DNA from: an uncultured Sphingomonas sp.
GTDB lineage: Bacteria > Pseudomonadota > Alphaproteobacteria > Sphingomonadales > Sphingomonadaceae
Length of the DNA: 64,000 nucleotides
Reading direction: 5' to 3'
Assembly (NCBI RefSeq): GCF_913062585.1
Contig: NZ_CAJXWX010000001.1
Coordinates: forward strand, 124,001 to 188,000
The translations under genes were made by a program, and so were the position numbers. The notes under the pieces were generated by a model. That model was not told the DNA's origin. It saw nothing but the letters and a program-made list of their open reading frames with translations, and did no database searches. Of this stretch, positions 33,925 to 43,116 are shown piece after piece; position 1 is the stretch's first letter; each line of letters opens with the position of its first letter.

Positions 33925-34989
33925 ATGCCCACTCCCGCCAAGGGTTATGCCGCCCAGTCGGCCGAGACCCCGCTCGCCCCCTTTTCCTTCGAGCGCCGCG
34001 ACTGTCAGGCGGACGATGTCGCGATCGACATCCTCTATTGCGGCGTCTGCCACTCCGACCTGCACACGGCGCGGGGCGAATGGGCGGGCACCCAATATCC
34101 GTGCGTGCCGGGCCATGAGATCGTCGGCCGCGTGACCGCCGTCGGCGACGCGGTGACGAAGTACCAGGTCGGCGATCTGGTCGGCGTCGGCTGCATGGTC
34201 GACAGCTGCGGCCATTGCCCTTCGTGCCATGACGGCGAGGAGCAATATTGCGAGGGGACCGGCTTTGTCGGCACCTATAACGGCCCCGATCCCGTGATGG
34301 GCGGCCACACGCTGGGCGGCTATTCGAACCATATCGTGGTCAAGGAAAGCTTCGTCCTGAAGATCAACCATGACGAGTCCGATCTGGCCGCCGTCGCGCC
34401 GCTGCTCTGCGCCGGGATCACCACCTATTCGCCGCTCCACCATTGGAAGGTCGGGCCGGGACAGAAGGTCGGCATCGTCGGCCTGGGCGGCCTGGGCCAC
34501 ATGGGCGTGAAGATCGCCGCCGCGATGGGTGCGGAGGTGTATGTTTTCTCCACCTCGCCGAACAAGGCCGAGGATGCCAAGCGGCTGGGCGCCAAGGGCC
34601 TGATCGTGTCGAAGGACGCCGATCAGATGGCCGAACATGCCAATAGCTTCGACTTCATCCTGAACACCGTCGCCGCCCCGCACGACCTGGACCAGTTCCT
34701 CGTCCTGCTGAAGCGCGACGGGACGATGACGCTGGTCGGCGTGCCGGATGCGCCGCATCCGTCGCCCTCGGTCGGCAATCTGGTGTTCCGCCGCCGCGCG
34801 CTGGCCGGCTCGCTGATCGGCGGCATCGCCGAGACGCAGGAGATGCTCGACTTCTGCCACCAGCACGGCCTGACCGCCGACATCGAGATGATCGCGATGG
34901 ATCAGGTCAACACCGCCTATGACCGGATGCAGAAGAGCGATGTGAAGTATCGCTTCGTCATCGACATGGCGACACTGAAGCAGGGCTGA
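33925..34989 (+). CDS. NADP(H)-dependent zinc alcohol dehydrogenase (CAD/YahK type)
   Basis: The 354-residue medium-chain dehydrogenase has the catalytic zinc ligands in CGVCHSDLHTARGEW and PGHEIVG. The structural zinc site is the four-Cys loop CGHCPSCHDGEEQYC. The cofactor fold is GIVGLGGLGHMG, followed by VFSTSPNKAEDAKRLGA, whose Ser/Lys pattern favours NADP(H). Members reduce a broad range of aldehydes. A strong GAAGGAG ribosome site fixes the start. The gene lies inside the oxidase region without an obvious link to it. Confidence 0.93.
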   Translation: MPTPAKGYAAQSAETPLAPFSFERRDCQADDVAIDILYCGVCHSDLHTARGEWAGTQYPCVPGHEIVGRVTAVGDAVTKYQVGDLVGVGCMVDSCGHCPSCHDGEEQYCEGTGFVGTYNGPDPVMGGHTLGGYSNHIVVKESFVLKINHDESDLAAVAPLLCAGITTYSPLHHWKVGPGQKVGIVGLGGLGHMGVKIAAAMGAEVYVFSTSPNKAEDAKRLGAKGLIVSKDADQMAEHANSFDFILNTVAAPHDLDQFLVLLKRDGTMTLVGVPDAPHPSPSVGNLVFRRRALAGSLIGGIAETQEMLDFCHQHGLTADIEMIAMDQVNTAYDRMQKSDVKYRFVIDMATLKQG

Positions 34990-35004
34990 CGCCTGTGGGA
35001 TCCA

Positions 35005-35155
35005 CGCCCCTCCCGCAGGCGGGAGGGGGTGCGCTTCTGGCAAACGGATCCCCCTTCTTCTCCCCTCCCGCAGGCGAGTTTCAGGTCGGTCATGCCCCCG
35101 GCATGACCTAAACGATGCGGGGCATCGTTTGCCTGAAACTGGGCCCGGGGGAGGG
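35005..35155. repeat. Family F hairpin pair with a perfect three-way-junction insert
   Basis: CCCCTCCCGCAGGCGGGAGG (from 35007) is a plain hairpin. A second copy of CCCCTCCCGCAGGCG (from about 35062) is interrupted at its loop by 35077-35140. That insert contains an outer 9-bp stem AGTTTCAGG/CCTGAAACT and two inner 9-bp perfect hairpins, GGTCATGCC/GGCATGACC (35088-35108) and AAACGATGC/GCATCGTTT (35110-35130), each with a three-base loop. A GGGGGAGGG arm then closes the outer hairpin. The region lies between the dehydrogenase gene and the ctaB promoter. Confidence 0.85.
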
Positions 35156-35205
35156 AATGCCGCATAGGCTGACCTCACCCCCCAGCCCCGGCAAAGACGC
35201 TTCGA

Positions 35206-35234
35206 TTGCCCGCCCACCCCACACCGCCTATATG
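35206..35234 (+). promoter_or_regulatory. Candidate promoter of the ctaB-surf1 genes
   Basis: TTGCCC (35206-35211), a 17-base spacer and TATATG (35229-35234) end only 10 bases before the ctaB ATG, so the transcript would have almost no 5' leader. No good ribosome site is visible, which agrees with leaderless initiation. Confidence 0.5.
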
Positions 35235-35244
35235 CGGGGCTCCC

Positions 35245-36144
35245 ATGTCCAGCATTCCCTCTTCCGTCTTCGTCCCCGCCGACTGGCGCGACTTTCTGGC
35301 GCTCACCAAGCCGCGGGTGATGACTTTGGTCGTGTTCACCGGGCTGTGCGGGATGCTGGCAGCGCCTGTGGGGGTCGATCCGGTGATCGGCTTCACCGCG
35401 ATCCTGTGCATCGCGCTGGGCGCGGGCGCGGCGGGGGCGCTGAACCAATGGTATGAGGCGGATCTCGACGCGCTGATGAAGCGCACCGCCAAGCGCCCCC
35501 TGCCCGCCGGCCGGATGAGCCGCGAGTCGGCGCTGCATTTCGGCGTCGGCCTGGCCTGTTTCTCGGTCATCCTGATGGGGCTGGCGGTCAATTACGTCGC
35601 CGCCGGCATCCTGACCGTCTCGATCCTGTTCTACGTGCTGGTCTACACCGTCTGGCTGAAGCGCCGGACGCCGCAGAACATCGTCATCGGTGGCGCGGCG
35701 GGGGCGTTTCCGCCGCTGATCGGCTGGGCCGCCGCGACCGGACAGGTCGCGCTGCTGCCCCTGTTGCTGTTCAGCCTCGTCTTCCTGTGGACGCCGCCGC
35801 ATTTCTGGGCGCTCGCGCTGTTCGTGAAGACCGATTACGCCAATGCGGGCGTGCCGATGCTGCCCGTCGTCGCGGGCGAGCGGGTGACGCGCGCGCAGAT
35901 CGGGCTCTACACCATCCCGATGGCGATCGCCGCCGTCGCGCCCTGGCCGCTGGGGCTGACCGGCGCCATTTACGGTATCATCGCCAGCGCAGGCACCGCG
36001 CTGTTCGCCGCCTATGCCGCGATCGTCGCCTTCCGGCACACCCAGCCGGACGATGCGATGAAGCCCGAAAAGCGGCTGTTCAAATATTCGATCCTCTATC
36101 TTTTCCTTCTCTTTGGCGCGCTGGTGGTGGATCGTTGGGCATGA
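35245..36144 (+). CDS. ctaB: Protoheme IX farnesyltransferase (heme O synthase)
   Basis: The 299-residue UbiA-family membrane protein has the prenyl-diphosphate motif [20 protein letters not shown] and a second acidic motif near [19 protein letters not shown]. Nine membrane helices are expected. It farnesylates heme b to heme O, the precursor of heme A for subunit I. The start at 35245 gives [14 protein letters not shown]. It heads the second oxidase block and overlaps the next small gene as ATGA. Confidence 0.97.
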   Translation: MSSIPSSVFVPADWRDFLALTKPRVMTLVVFTGLCGMLAAPVGVDPVIGFTAILCIALGAGAAGALNQWYEADLDALMKRTAKRPLPAGRMSRESALHFGVGLACFSVILMGLAVNYVAAGILTVSILFYVLVYTVWLKRRTPQNIVIGGAAGAFPPLIGWAAATGQVALLPLLLFSLVFLWTPPHFWALALFVKTDYANAGVPMLPVVAGERVTRAQIGLYTIPMAIAAVAPWPLGLTGAIYGIIASAGTALFAAYAAIVAFRHTQPDDAMKPEKRLFKYSILYLFLLFGALVVDRWA

Positions 36145-36278
36145 CGCCTGACGATTCGAATCGCATTCGCGCCAAGCAGCGCGCCCGCGCCACCGCGATG
36201 GCGCTGCTGCTCGGTTTTCTGGTGGTGCTGATCTTCTTCATCACCCTGTCCAAGATCCGCGCGGGGATGCACGGGTGA
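36141..36278 (+). CDS. Small single-helix protein, CoxF-like, 45 aa
   Basis: The 45-residue protein has a charged N terminus ([18 protein letters not shown]), then one membrane helix ([17 protein letters not shown]). It overlaps ctaB as ATGA and ctaG as GTGA, so it is translationally coupled on both sides and clearly real. Similar small proteins sit in the same position in other alphaproteobacterial oxidase operons. They are treated as assembly-related, but the exact role is not established. Confidence 0.85.
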   Translation: MTPDDSNRIRAKQRARATAMALLLGFLVVLIFFITLSKIRAGMHG

Positions 36279-36814
36279 GACTGACGCGCCAGGGTCGGAC
36301 GGTCGCGCTCGCGATCTTCGGCGTGGTGTTCATGACCGGCCTCGCCTTTGCCAGCGTGCCGCTCTACCGCATGTTCTGCCAGGTGACGGGCTATCAGGGC
36401 ACGACCCAGCGCGGCAAGGCCGCGCCCGGCAGCGTCCACCGCCAGGTCACCGTCAATTTCGACGCCAATGTCTCCTCGCGCCTCGCCTGGAGCTTCAAGC
36501 CCGAGAATCCGCACGAAACCGTTGATATCGGCGCGCGCGACATGGTGTTCTTCACCGCGACCAACCATGCCAAGGTCCCGATCACCGGCACCGCCACCTT
36601 CAACGTCACCCCCGACCAGGCGGGGCGCTATTTCACCAAGATCCAGTGTTTCTGCTTCACCCAGCAGACGCTGCAACCCGGCGAGACCGCGCGGATGCCC
36701 GTGATCTTCTTCATCGACCCCAAGATCCTGAACGATCCGGACGCCAGGGACATCGAGACCATCACCCTGTCCTACACATTTTACCCGGTGGATTCGGAGA
36801 AGAAAGCGGGTTAG
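36275..36814 (+). CDS. ctaG: Cytochrome c oxidase assembly protein CtaG/Cox11
   Basis: The 179-residue copper chaperone has one N-terminal membrane helix and the periplasmic Cox11 domain, with VPLYRMFCQVTGYQGT and the copper-binding pair in IQCFCFTQQTL. It delivers CuB to subunit I. The start is GTG at 36275, overlapping the preceding stop. Ending and length are typical. Confidence 0.97.
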   Translation: MRLTRQGRTVALAIFGVVFMTGLAFASVPLYRMFCQVTGYQGTTQRGKAAPGSVHRQVTVNFDANVSSRLAWSFKPENPHETVDIGARDMVFFTATNHAKVPITGTATFNVTPDQAGRYFTKIQCFCFTQQTLQPGETARMPVIFFIDPKILNDPDARDIETITLSYTFYPVDSEKKAG

Positions 36815-36853
36815 CCTGCCCCTAAAATAGCAAAAAGCGTAAGGGACGGGATC

Positions 36854-37765
36854 ATGGCTGGCGCGAAGAACCACGACTATCACATCCTGCCGCCGAGCCC
36901 CTGGCCGCTGGCAACGTCGATGTCGGCGCTGCTCATGGCCTCTGGCGCGATCATGTGGATGCACAAGGCGCCGGGCGGCGGCTGGGCCTTCCTCGCCGGG
37001 CTCGCCGCCGTCCTGTTCTGTATGGGCAGCTGGTGGGCGGACGTGGTGCGCGAGGCGCATCATGGCGACCATACCCCCGTGGTGCAACTTCACTTCCGCT
37101 ACGGCATGATCCTGTTCATCGCGTCGGAGGTGATGTTCTTCGTCGGCTGGTTCTGGGCCTTTTTCGACTTCTCACTCTTCCCGACCGCGATGAGCTTCGT
37201 CGACGGCCAGGTCGAACGCGCGGCCGAGGGCGCGACCGCCATCGCCGCGACCTGGCCGCCCAAGGGGCTGGAGGTGATCGACGCCTTCAAGCTACCGCTG
37301 CTCAACACGCTGATCCTGCTGACCAGCGGCACCACCGTCACCTGGGCGCACCATGCGCTGATCCACAACCAGCGCGGCGGCGAGAAGCGCGGGCTCTGGG
37401 GTGCGCTGGGCGTCGGCGACCGGGACGGCGTGCTGAAGGGGCTGTGGCTGACCATCGTGCTCGGCCTGATCTTCAGCTCGATCCAGGCCTATGAATATAT
37501 CCACGCGCCCTTCCCCTTTAAGGGGATCAACTATGGCGCGTCCTTCTTCATGGCGACCGGGTTCCACGGCTTCCACGTCATCGTCGGCACCATCTTCCTG
37601 ATCGTCTGCCTGATCCGCGCCTATCGCGGCGACTTTACCCCGCGCCAGCATTTCGGGTTCGAGGCGGCGGCCTGGTACTGGCATTTCGTCGACGTGGTGT
37701 GGCTGTTCCTGTTCGTCACCATCTATGTCTGGGGTGGCTGGGGCGCGCCGGTTCATAGTGGCTGA
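36854..37765 (+). CDS. coxC: Cytochrome c oxidase subunit III
   Basis: The 303-residue protein has seven membrane helices and the subunit III motifs HDYHILPPSPWPL, RYGMILFIASEVMFFVGWFW, TWAHHALIHN, EYIHAPFPF and GFHGFHVIVGT. It stabilises subunit I and aids proton uptake. It follows ctaG after 39 bases and overlaps the DUF983 gene. Confidence 0.98.
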   Translation: MAGAKNHDYHILPPSPWPLATSMSALLMASGAIMWMHKAPGGGWAFLAGLAAVLFCMGSWWADVVREAHHGDHTPVVQLHFRYGMILFIASEVMFFVGWFWAFFDFSLFPTAMSFVDGQVERAAEGATAIAATWPPKGLEVIDAFKLPLLNTLILLTSGTTVTWAHHALIHNQRGGEKRGLWGALGVGDRDGVLKGLWLTIVLGLIFSSIQAYEYIHAPFPFKGINYGASFFMATGFHGFHVIVGTIFLIVCLIRAYRGDFTPRQHFGFEAAAWYWHFVDVVWLFLFVTIYVWGGWGAPVHSG

Positions 37766-38165
37766 GCATCATCCGCCGACCATCGCCGAGGCGGGGTTCC
37801 GGGGGCTGTGTCCGCGTTGCGGCCAGCCCCATTTGTTTGCCGGACCGCTCTTCTCGCCGCAGGTCGTCACCTTTGCCGATCGGTGCAGCGCCTGCGGGCT
37901 GGACTTCACCCGCTTCAACGTCGGTGACGGCCCTGCGGCGTTCCTGACCCTGATCCTGGGGACCGTCATCACCATCGCGGCGATCCTGGTCGAGCTGACC
38001 CTCTACCCGCCGCTCTGGCTGCACATGATGATCTGGCTGCCGCTGACCGCGATCGGCGTGGTCTACACCCTGCGGGTCGCCAAGGGCGCGCTGATGGCCG
38101 CCGAATATCGCAACGAGGCGCGCGAGGGGGTGATCGTCACGCCCGAGGATGACGACCAGCCATGA
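37758..38165 (+). CDS. DUF983 zinc-ribbon membrane protein
   Basis: The 135-residue protein has an N-terminal zinc ribbon (GLCPRCGQPHLF and CSACGLDF) and two membrane helices (FLTLILGTVITIAAILVEL, WLHMMIWLPLTAIGVVY). GTG 37758 overlaps the coxC stop; this is the in-frame start that matches the family N terminus (AEHHPPTIAEAGFRG). DUF983 proteins usually sit in alphaproteobacterial oxidase operons and are thought to help assembly; the mechanism is unknown. Confidence 0.92.
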   Translation: MAEHHPPTIAEAGFRGLCPRCGQPHLFAGPLFSPQVVTFADRCSACGLDFTRFNVGDGPAAFLTLILGTVITIAAILVELTLYPPLWLHMMIWLPLTAIGVVYTLRVAKGALMAAEYRNEAREGVIVTPEDDDQP

Positions 38166-38773
38166 GGCGGGTGCCGATCGTCCCCACGCTGGTCGTCGCG
38201 CTCGCGGTCGCGGCGATGGTCGTGCTGGGCCTGTGGCAGTTGCTCGACCGGTTGCCGCAGAAGCAGGCCTATCTGGCCCAGCTCGCCGCCAATCCGGCGC
38301 GGCCGGCGATCGCATTTCCGCATCATCCCGACGAAAGCCTGCTTTTCCGCCGGACGGTGGCGGATTGCCGTCCGCCCATCACCATCCGCCGCGCGGGCGC
38401 AGGCGCGGCCGGGTTCCGGCTGATCGCGACCTGTTCGGGCGCGCTACAGGTCCAGCTCGGCACGACCCATGATCCCAGGCTGGACGTCGCCTGGTCGGGC
38501 GGCCGGGTCGGCGGCTATATCGCCCATGCGCCCGACAGCCGCTCGCTGATCCAGGCGGCCTTCGACCACCGGCCCCAGGCGATGCTGCTGGTCGCGGATA
38601 CGCCCCTGGCCGGTCTGGCCCCCAATGCCCGCCCCGATCTCGACGCGGTGCCCAACAACCATCTCGCTTATGCCATACAGTGGTTCCTGTTCGCCGGGAT
38701 TGCCGCAATTATCTATGGTTTGGCGGTCATTCGGCGCAATCGAACGGTTGTCGTCAAGGCTATACGCCGTTAA
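38162..38773 (+). CDS. SURF1 family cytochrome oxidase biogenesis protein
   Basis: The 203-residue protein has the SURF1 arrangement of two terminal membrane helices around a periplasmic domain. The first is LVVALAVAAMVVLGLWQLLD, with the LGLWQL signature. The last is preceded by NNHLAYAIQWFLFAGIAAI, another signature. SURF1 takes part in heme A insertion. It overlaps the DUF983 gene by four bases. It is somewhat short for the family, with little cytoplasmic tail. Confidence 0.93.
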   Translation: MRRVPIVPTLVVALAVAAMVVLGLWQLLDRLPQKQAYLAQLAANPARPAIAFPHHPDESLLFRRTVADCRPPITIRRAGAGAAGFRLIATCSGALQVQLGTTHDPRLDVAWSGGRVGGYIAHAPDSRSLIQAAFDHRPQAMLLVADTPLAGLAPNARPDLDAVPNNHLAYAIQWFLFAGIAAIIYGLAVIRRNRTVVVKAIRR

Positions 38774-38786
38774 GCCGCAGCGCATC

Positions 38787-40175
38787 ATGCGCTATCTCAG
38801 TACCCGTGGCTCCGCCCCCATCCTCGATTTCCGGGGCGCGACCCTGGCCGGTCTCGCCAGCGACGGCGGGCTTTACGTACCCGAAACCTGGCCGAGCCTC
38901 TCGACGGAAGAGGTCGAAGCGCTCGCGGGCCTCTCCTATGCGCAGACCGCCGCACGGATCATGGCGCCGTTCGTCGGCGACAGCCTGACCGCAGAGGAGC
39001 TGCAGGAGCTGTGCGACGCCGCCTATGGCCGTTTCTCGCACGCCGCCGTCACGCCGCTGGTGCAGCTCGACCATGACCAGTGGCTGCTGGAGCTGTTCCA
39101 CGGGCCGACGCTGGCGTTCAAGGACGTGGCGCTCCAGATGCTGGGCCTGCTGTTCGAGCGGTTCCTGCGCGGCACCGACACCAAGCTGACCATCGTCGGC
39201 GCGACCAGCGGCGACACCGGATCGGCGGCGATCGACGCGGTGGCGGGGCGCGCCAATATCGACATCTTCATGCTGCACCCCGCAGGCCGCGTGACCGACA
39301 TCCAGCGACGCCAGATGACGACCGTGCTCGCGCCGAACGTCCACAATATCGCGGTCGAGGGGAATTTCGACGACGCCCAGGCGCTGGTGAAGGCGATGTT
39401 CAACGACCGCGCCTTTGCCGATCGCCATACCCTGTCGGCGGTCAACTCGATCAACTGGGCGCGGTTGATGGCGCAGGTCGTCTATTATTTCTACGCCGCC
39501 GTCCGGCTGGGCGCGCCGGGCAAGGCGATCGCCTTCTCGGTCCCGACGGGCAATTTCGGCGACGTGTTCGCCGGCTATGTCGCGGCGCGCATGGGGCTGC
39601 CGGTCGAGCGGCTGATCGTCGCGACCAATATCAACGACATCCTCCACCGCGCTTTGTCCTCGGGCGACTATTCCAAGGGGCAGGTGCAGGCGACCGCGAC
39701 CCCGTCGATGGACATTCAGGTCAGCTCGAATTTCGAGCGGCTGCTGTTCGACGCGAACGGCCGCGACGGGGCGGCGCTGGCGGCGCAGATGAAGGGGTTC
39801 GAGGGCAGCGGCGCGATGCGGCTGACCAATGCGCAGAGCCAGGCCATCGCCCCGCTCTTCACCAGCACGCGCGTGGATGCGGACGATATGAGCCGCGCGA
39901 TGCGCTGGGCGTTCGACGAAACGGGCCAGGTGCTCGACCCGCACACCGCCATCGCGCTATCGGCCGCGCGTGCCGCCGAGACGAGCGCGCCCGTGGTGAC
40001 GCTGGCCACCGCGCACCCGGCCAAGTTCACCGACGCCGTCGAGCGCGCGACCGGCGTCCGCCCGGCCCTGCCGCGCCGCGTCGGCGACCTGTTCGAGCGC
40101 GAGGAGCGCTTCACCACCCTGCCCGCCACCTTCGACGCGGTGACGGCCTTTATCGACGGGCATGGTTTGCGCTAA
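38787..40175 (+). CDS. thrC: Threonine synthase
   Basis: The 462-residue PLP enzyme is of the long class with the N-terminal MRYLSTRGSAP segment. The PLP Lys is in PTLAFKDVALQ (Lys112), followed by GATSGDTGSAAIDAV and VPTGNFGDVFAGY. It converts O-phosphohomoserine to threonine. The ATG at 38787 lies 13 bases after the SURF1 gene, the usual alphaproteobacterial adjacency. Confidence 0.97.
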   Translation: MRYLSTRGSAPILDFRGATLAGLASDGGLYVPETWPSLSTEEVEALAGLSYAQTAARIMAPFVGDSLTAEELQELCDAAYGRFSHAAVTPLVQLDHDQWLLELFHGPTLAFKDVALQMLGLLFERFLRGTDTKLTIVGATSGDTGSAAIDAVAGRANIDIFMLHPAGRVTDIQRRQMTTVLAPNVHNIAVEGNFDDAQALVKAMFNDRAFADRHTLSAVNSINWARLMAQVVYYFYAAVRLGAPGKAIAFSVPTGNFGDVFAGYVAARMGLPVERLIVATNINDILHRALSSGDYSKGQVQATATPSMDIQVSSNFERLLFDANGRDGAALAAQMKGFEGSGAMRLTNAQSQAIAPLFTSTRVDADDMSRAMRWAFDETGQVLDPHTAIALSAARAAETSAPVVTLATAHPAKFTDAVERATGVRPALPRRVGDLFEREERFTTLPATFDAVTAFIDGHGLR

Positions 40176-40184
40176 CGCGGGTCC

Positions 40185-41054
40185 ATGAAACTCGAAACGA
40201 TGATCGGCGAGCCCTGGGCGGATTATGGGCTGGTCGACTCCGGCCATGGTCGCAAGCTGGAACGCTATGGCCGGTTCCGCTTCATCCGCCCCGAACCCCA
40301 GGCGATGTGGGCCCCGGCGACCAGCGACTGGCGCGCGGCGGCCGAGTTCGTGCCCGGCTCGGACGAGGATGGCGGCGGCCGCTGGAATTTCAACGAGCCG
40401 GTGCCGCGCGACGGCTGGCCGCTGAAATGGAACGAAGTACGCTTCACCGCGCAGAACACGCCGTTCCGCCATCTCGGCTTCTTCCCCGACATGGCGCCGG
40501 TGTGGAGTTGGATGCGCGAGCAGGTCGACGGGCTGGCCGAGCCGGAATGCATGAACCTGTTCGGCTATACCGGCGTCGGCACGCTGGCGATGGCGAGCGC
40601 GGGTGCCAAGATGGTGCATGTCGACGCCTCCAAAAAGTCGGTCGAGGCGGCCCGCGGCAATGCGATGCTGTCGGGGCTGGGCGATGCGCCGGTCCGCTGG
40701 ATCATCGACGATGCCGCCAAGTTCGTCGCGCGCGAGGTACGACGCGGGCGGCGCTATGACGGCATCCTGCTCGACCCGCCCAAATATGGACGCGGGCCGG
40801 AGGGCGAGGTCTGGCGGCTGGAGGAGGACCTGCCCGGCCTGATCGCGAACTGCCGCCAGCTGCTGGATGCGGACTCGCGCTTCCTGTTCCTGACGGTGTA
40901 CGCGGTCCGCATGTCGGCGATGGCGATCGGCGAGATGATGCGTCAGGTGATGGGCGACCTGCCCGGCAAGGTCGAGTGCGGCGAACTGGGCGTGCGCGAG
41001 GAAGCGCGCGGCCTCACCCTGCCCACCGCCATCTGGGCGCGGTGGAGCCGGTAA
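40185..41054 (+). CDS. Class I SAM-dependent methyltransferase (RlmI/RlmK-like C-terminal domain)
   Basis: The 289-residue protein has motif I as NLFGYTGVGTLAMASAGA, DASKKSVEAARGNA and the catalytic-loop motif ILLDPPKYGRGPEGE. These resemble the methyltransferase domain of 23S rRNA m5C enzymes such as RlmI. It lacks the N-terminal PUA domain of that family, so the substrate is uncertain but probably RNA. It starts nine bases after thrC. Confidence 0.87.
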   Translation: MKLETMIGEPWADYGLVDSGHGRKLERYGRFRFIRPEPQAMWAPATSDWRAAAEFVPGSDEDGGGRWNFNEPVPRDGWPLKWNEVRFTAQNTPFRHLGFFPDMAPVWSWMREQVDGLAEPECMNLFGYTGVGTLAMASAGAKMVHVDASKKSVEAARGNAMLSGLGDAPVRWIIDDAAKFVAREVRRGRRYDGILLDPPKYGRGPEGEVWRLEEDLPGLIANCRQLLDADSRFLFLTVYAVRMSAMAIGEMMRQVMGDLPGKVECGELGVREEARGLTLPTAIWARWSR

Positions 41055-41071
41055 GCCTTGCTTACAAACGA

Positions 41072-41152
41072 CCGTTCCGCCTGAGCGAAGTCGAAGGCCA
41101 CGCCCGATCATCGCGGCGGGGCGTGTGCTTCGACTTCGCTCAGCACGAACGG
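41072..41152. repeat. Family B palindromic repeat (copy B3), overlapping a gene end
   Basis: CCTGAGCGAAGTCGAAGGCC and CTTCGACTTCGCTCAGCACG form the arms. The right arm contains the stop codon of the next minus-strand gene, so its last residues come from repeat sequence. Confidence 0.88.
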
Positions 41153-41892
41153 GGGGCGGCGATTTCGATCAGTGCCACCTCATAGGTCGCCACCGCTCCG
41201 TCAGCCTCGAACCGCTTCGCAATCCGCCGCATCGCCCCCGGCGGGATCGGCCGATGCCCCTCGCGCGGCGTCCCCGCCCCGATCGCCCTGAGCGCGCGCA
41301 TGAACTCCGCCGCCGTCCCATGCCGCTGTTCGAAGGTCCGCGCCTCGACAGGCCAACCCAGCGACTCCACCGGTGGATAGACCGGACTCCCCGCCACGAA
41401 CCCTTCCGCCTCATGCGCCGCGTGCCATGCCGCGAAGGTGCCCCGCACCAGCGTCGTCACCAGCAACCGCCCGCCCGGCGCCAGCAGCGCCGCCAACCGC
41501 TGGAAGCCCGCATCCAGATCGGCGAACCACTGCACCGCCAGGCTGCTGACGATCAGGTCGAACGGCGCTTCACCGGGCAGGTCGGGATGCTCGCCATCCG
41601 TGACCCGCCCCCGCGCCCCGGGATTCGCCGCCAGCCCCCGTGCCAGCATGGCGGGCGCGATGTCGGTCATCAACCAGTCGGGCCGCACCAGCCGGGGCAG
41701 GGTCGCCGCCGTCAGGAATCCGGTGCCGCATCCCACCTCCAGCACGCGCGGCGCTGGCGGGGCGACCGCGACCACCCGCTCCGCCAGCCAGTCGGCCACC
41801 TGTCGCTGGACGATGGCATGGGCGTCATAGGCCGCCGCCGCGTCAAAGGCCCGCGCGATCCGCGCCGCCGCATTCGCCATGGGCTCGGTCAT
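41140..41892 (-). CDS. SAM-dependent methyltransferase, BioC-like
   Basis: The 250-residue protein has an N-terminal [21 protein letters not shown] segment and motif [18 protein letters not shown], then [17 protein letters not shown]. This layout matches BioC, the malonyl-ACP O-methyltransferase that begins biotin synthesis. Other bio genes are absent here, so the assignment stays moderate. The last residues PRSC and the TGA stop lie within a family B repeat, suggesting that the C terminus was remodelled by the repeat. Confidence 0.78.
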   Translation of the reverse strand: MTEPMANAAARIARAFDAAAAYDAHAIVQRQVADWLAERVVAVAPPAPRVLEVGCGTGFLTAATLPRLVRPDWLMTDIAPAMLARGLAANPGARGRVTDGEHPDLPGEAPFDLIVSSLAVQWFADLDAGFQRLAALLAPGGRLLVTTLVRGTFAAWHAAHEAEGFVAGSPVYPPVESLGWPVEARTFEQRHGTAAEFMRALRAIGAGTPREGHRPIPPGAMRRIAKRFEADGAVATYEVALIEIAAPRSC

Positions 41893-41896
41893 CGGC

Positions 41897-42535
41897 TCAG
41901 TCGCGCACCGACCGGATCGCCGCCGCCGCGATCCATGGCGCGCCCGCGACCAGCAGCAGCGACACCGAAGCCAGCAGCTTGAGCGCGCCCAAATCGCCGC
42001 CCCCCGCCCCGAAGATCAGCAGCGGCAGCGCGAGCGGCAACAACAGCAGCCCGGCCAGCCCCCCTGCCCCGCGCAGTCCCGCGGTCAGCGCGCCCGTCGC
42101 CACCGCCAAGGCCGCCAGCCCGGGCGTGCCGAGCAGCAGCGCCGCCTCGACACGGCCGATTGCCGCCCTGTCCAGCCCGAACAACCCGCCCGCGACCAAG
42201 GCCGCCAGCATCAGCGGCGGCGCGAACGCCACCCAATGGGCGACGATGCGCAGGGCCATGACCAGCGGCAGCGACAGGCCGTGCACCCGAATCTGGTCGA
42301 GCCATCCCGACTCCATATCGGGCGCGACCAGGCGCTCGACCGGCAGCAACGCGGCGAGCAAGGCGGCGACCCAGATCGCGCCCGCTCCCACCCGCGCCAG
42401 CACCGCCCGGTCGGGTCCGATGGCAAAGGGAAACAGCACCACCGCCAGCAGGAAAAAGCCGCAGACCAGCCCCGCCCCGCCCCCGGCATAGCCGCGCCGC
42501 ACGTCGCGCGCGATCAGGGTCATGGCGACGCTCAT
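41897..42535 (-). CDS. ccmB: Heme exporter protein B (ABC permease)
   Basis: The 212-residue membrane protein has six predicted helices and CcmB motifs: [57 protein letters not shown] and [13 protein letters not shown]. With CcmA it forms the ABC complex used in cytochrome c maturation to release holo-CcmE. The start overlaps the ccmA stop as ATGA. Confidence 0.94.
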   Translation of the reverse strand: MSVAMTLIARDVRRGYAGGGAGLVCGFFLLAVVLFPFAIGPDRAVLARVGAGAIWVAALLAALLPVERLVAPDMESGWLDQIRVHGLSLPLVMALRIVAHWVAFAPPLMLAALVAGGLFGLDRAAIGRVEAALLLGTPGLAALAVATGALTAGLRGAGGLAGLLLLPLALPLLIFGAGGGDLGALKLLASVSLLLVAGAPWIAAAAIRSVRD

Positions 42536-43116
42536 GCCGGGACCAGCCCGTCCAGCGCGAGCATCTGCGCCCCCGGGACGGCCAGCGGCTGGTGCGTGGT
42601 CAGCAGCACCGCACCACCGCCCGCGCGATGCTCCGCGATGACCCGCTCCAGCATCACCACGCCCTCCGCATCCAGTCCGCTGCCCGGTTCGTCCAGCAGC
42701 CAGAGCGGCGCCCGCGACGCCACCGCCCGCGCGAGGGCGGCCCGGCGGCGCTGGCCGGTCGACAACAGCCGCACCGGCACCTCGGCCAGCTCGGCCAGCC
42801 CCACCGTCGCCAACGCCTCCGCCACGCGCGCATCGGCCGAACCGTTCAGCCGCGCCCAGAAGGTCAGCGCCTCGCCCAGGCGCCGCTCGGGATCGAGCGC
42901 GATGTCCTCGGTCATCAGCGCGAGGCGTGGGCTCCGCTCTACGGTCCCCTCGAACGGCGCGATCAGCCCGGCGGCCAGGCGCAGCAGGCTGGACTTGCCG
43001 ATGCCGTTGGGGCCGGTCACGACCGCCGCGTCGCCCGCCGAAAGCGACAGCGACAAGCGGGCGAACAACAGCCGCCCGCCCCGCGCGCAGGCGACGTCGG
43101 ACAGGCGCAAAATCAC
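42532..43116 (-). CDS. ccmA: Heme exporter ATP-binding protein A
   Basis: The 194-residue ABC ATPase has Walker [10 protein letters not shown] at about residues 35-43, the signature [14 protein letters not shown] and Walker [16 protein letters not shown]. The H-loop is TTHQPL. It powers the CcmAB(C) complex of cytochrome c maturation. It overlaps both neighbours by four bases, so the zincin gene, ccmA and ccmB form one transcript. Confidence 0.95.
   Translation of the reverse strand: MILRLSDVACARGGRLLFARLSLSLSAGDAAVVTGPNGIGKSSLLRLAAGLIAPFEGTVERSPRLALMTEDIALDPERRLGEALTFWARLNGSADARVAEALATVGLAELAEVPVRLLSTGQRRRAALARAVASRAPLWLLDEPGSGLDAEGVVMLERVIAEHRAGGGAVLLTTHQPLAVPGAQMLALDGLVPA

Noticed and set aside
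33925..34989. Glutathione-dependent formaldehyde dehydrogenase
   Set aside because: The cofactor-binding pattern (STSPNKAEDAKRLGA) and zinc loops fit the cinnamyl-alcohol/YahK branch instead.
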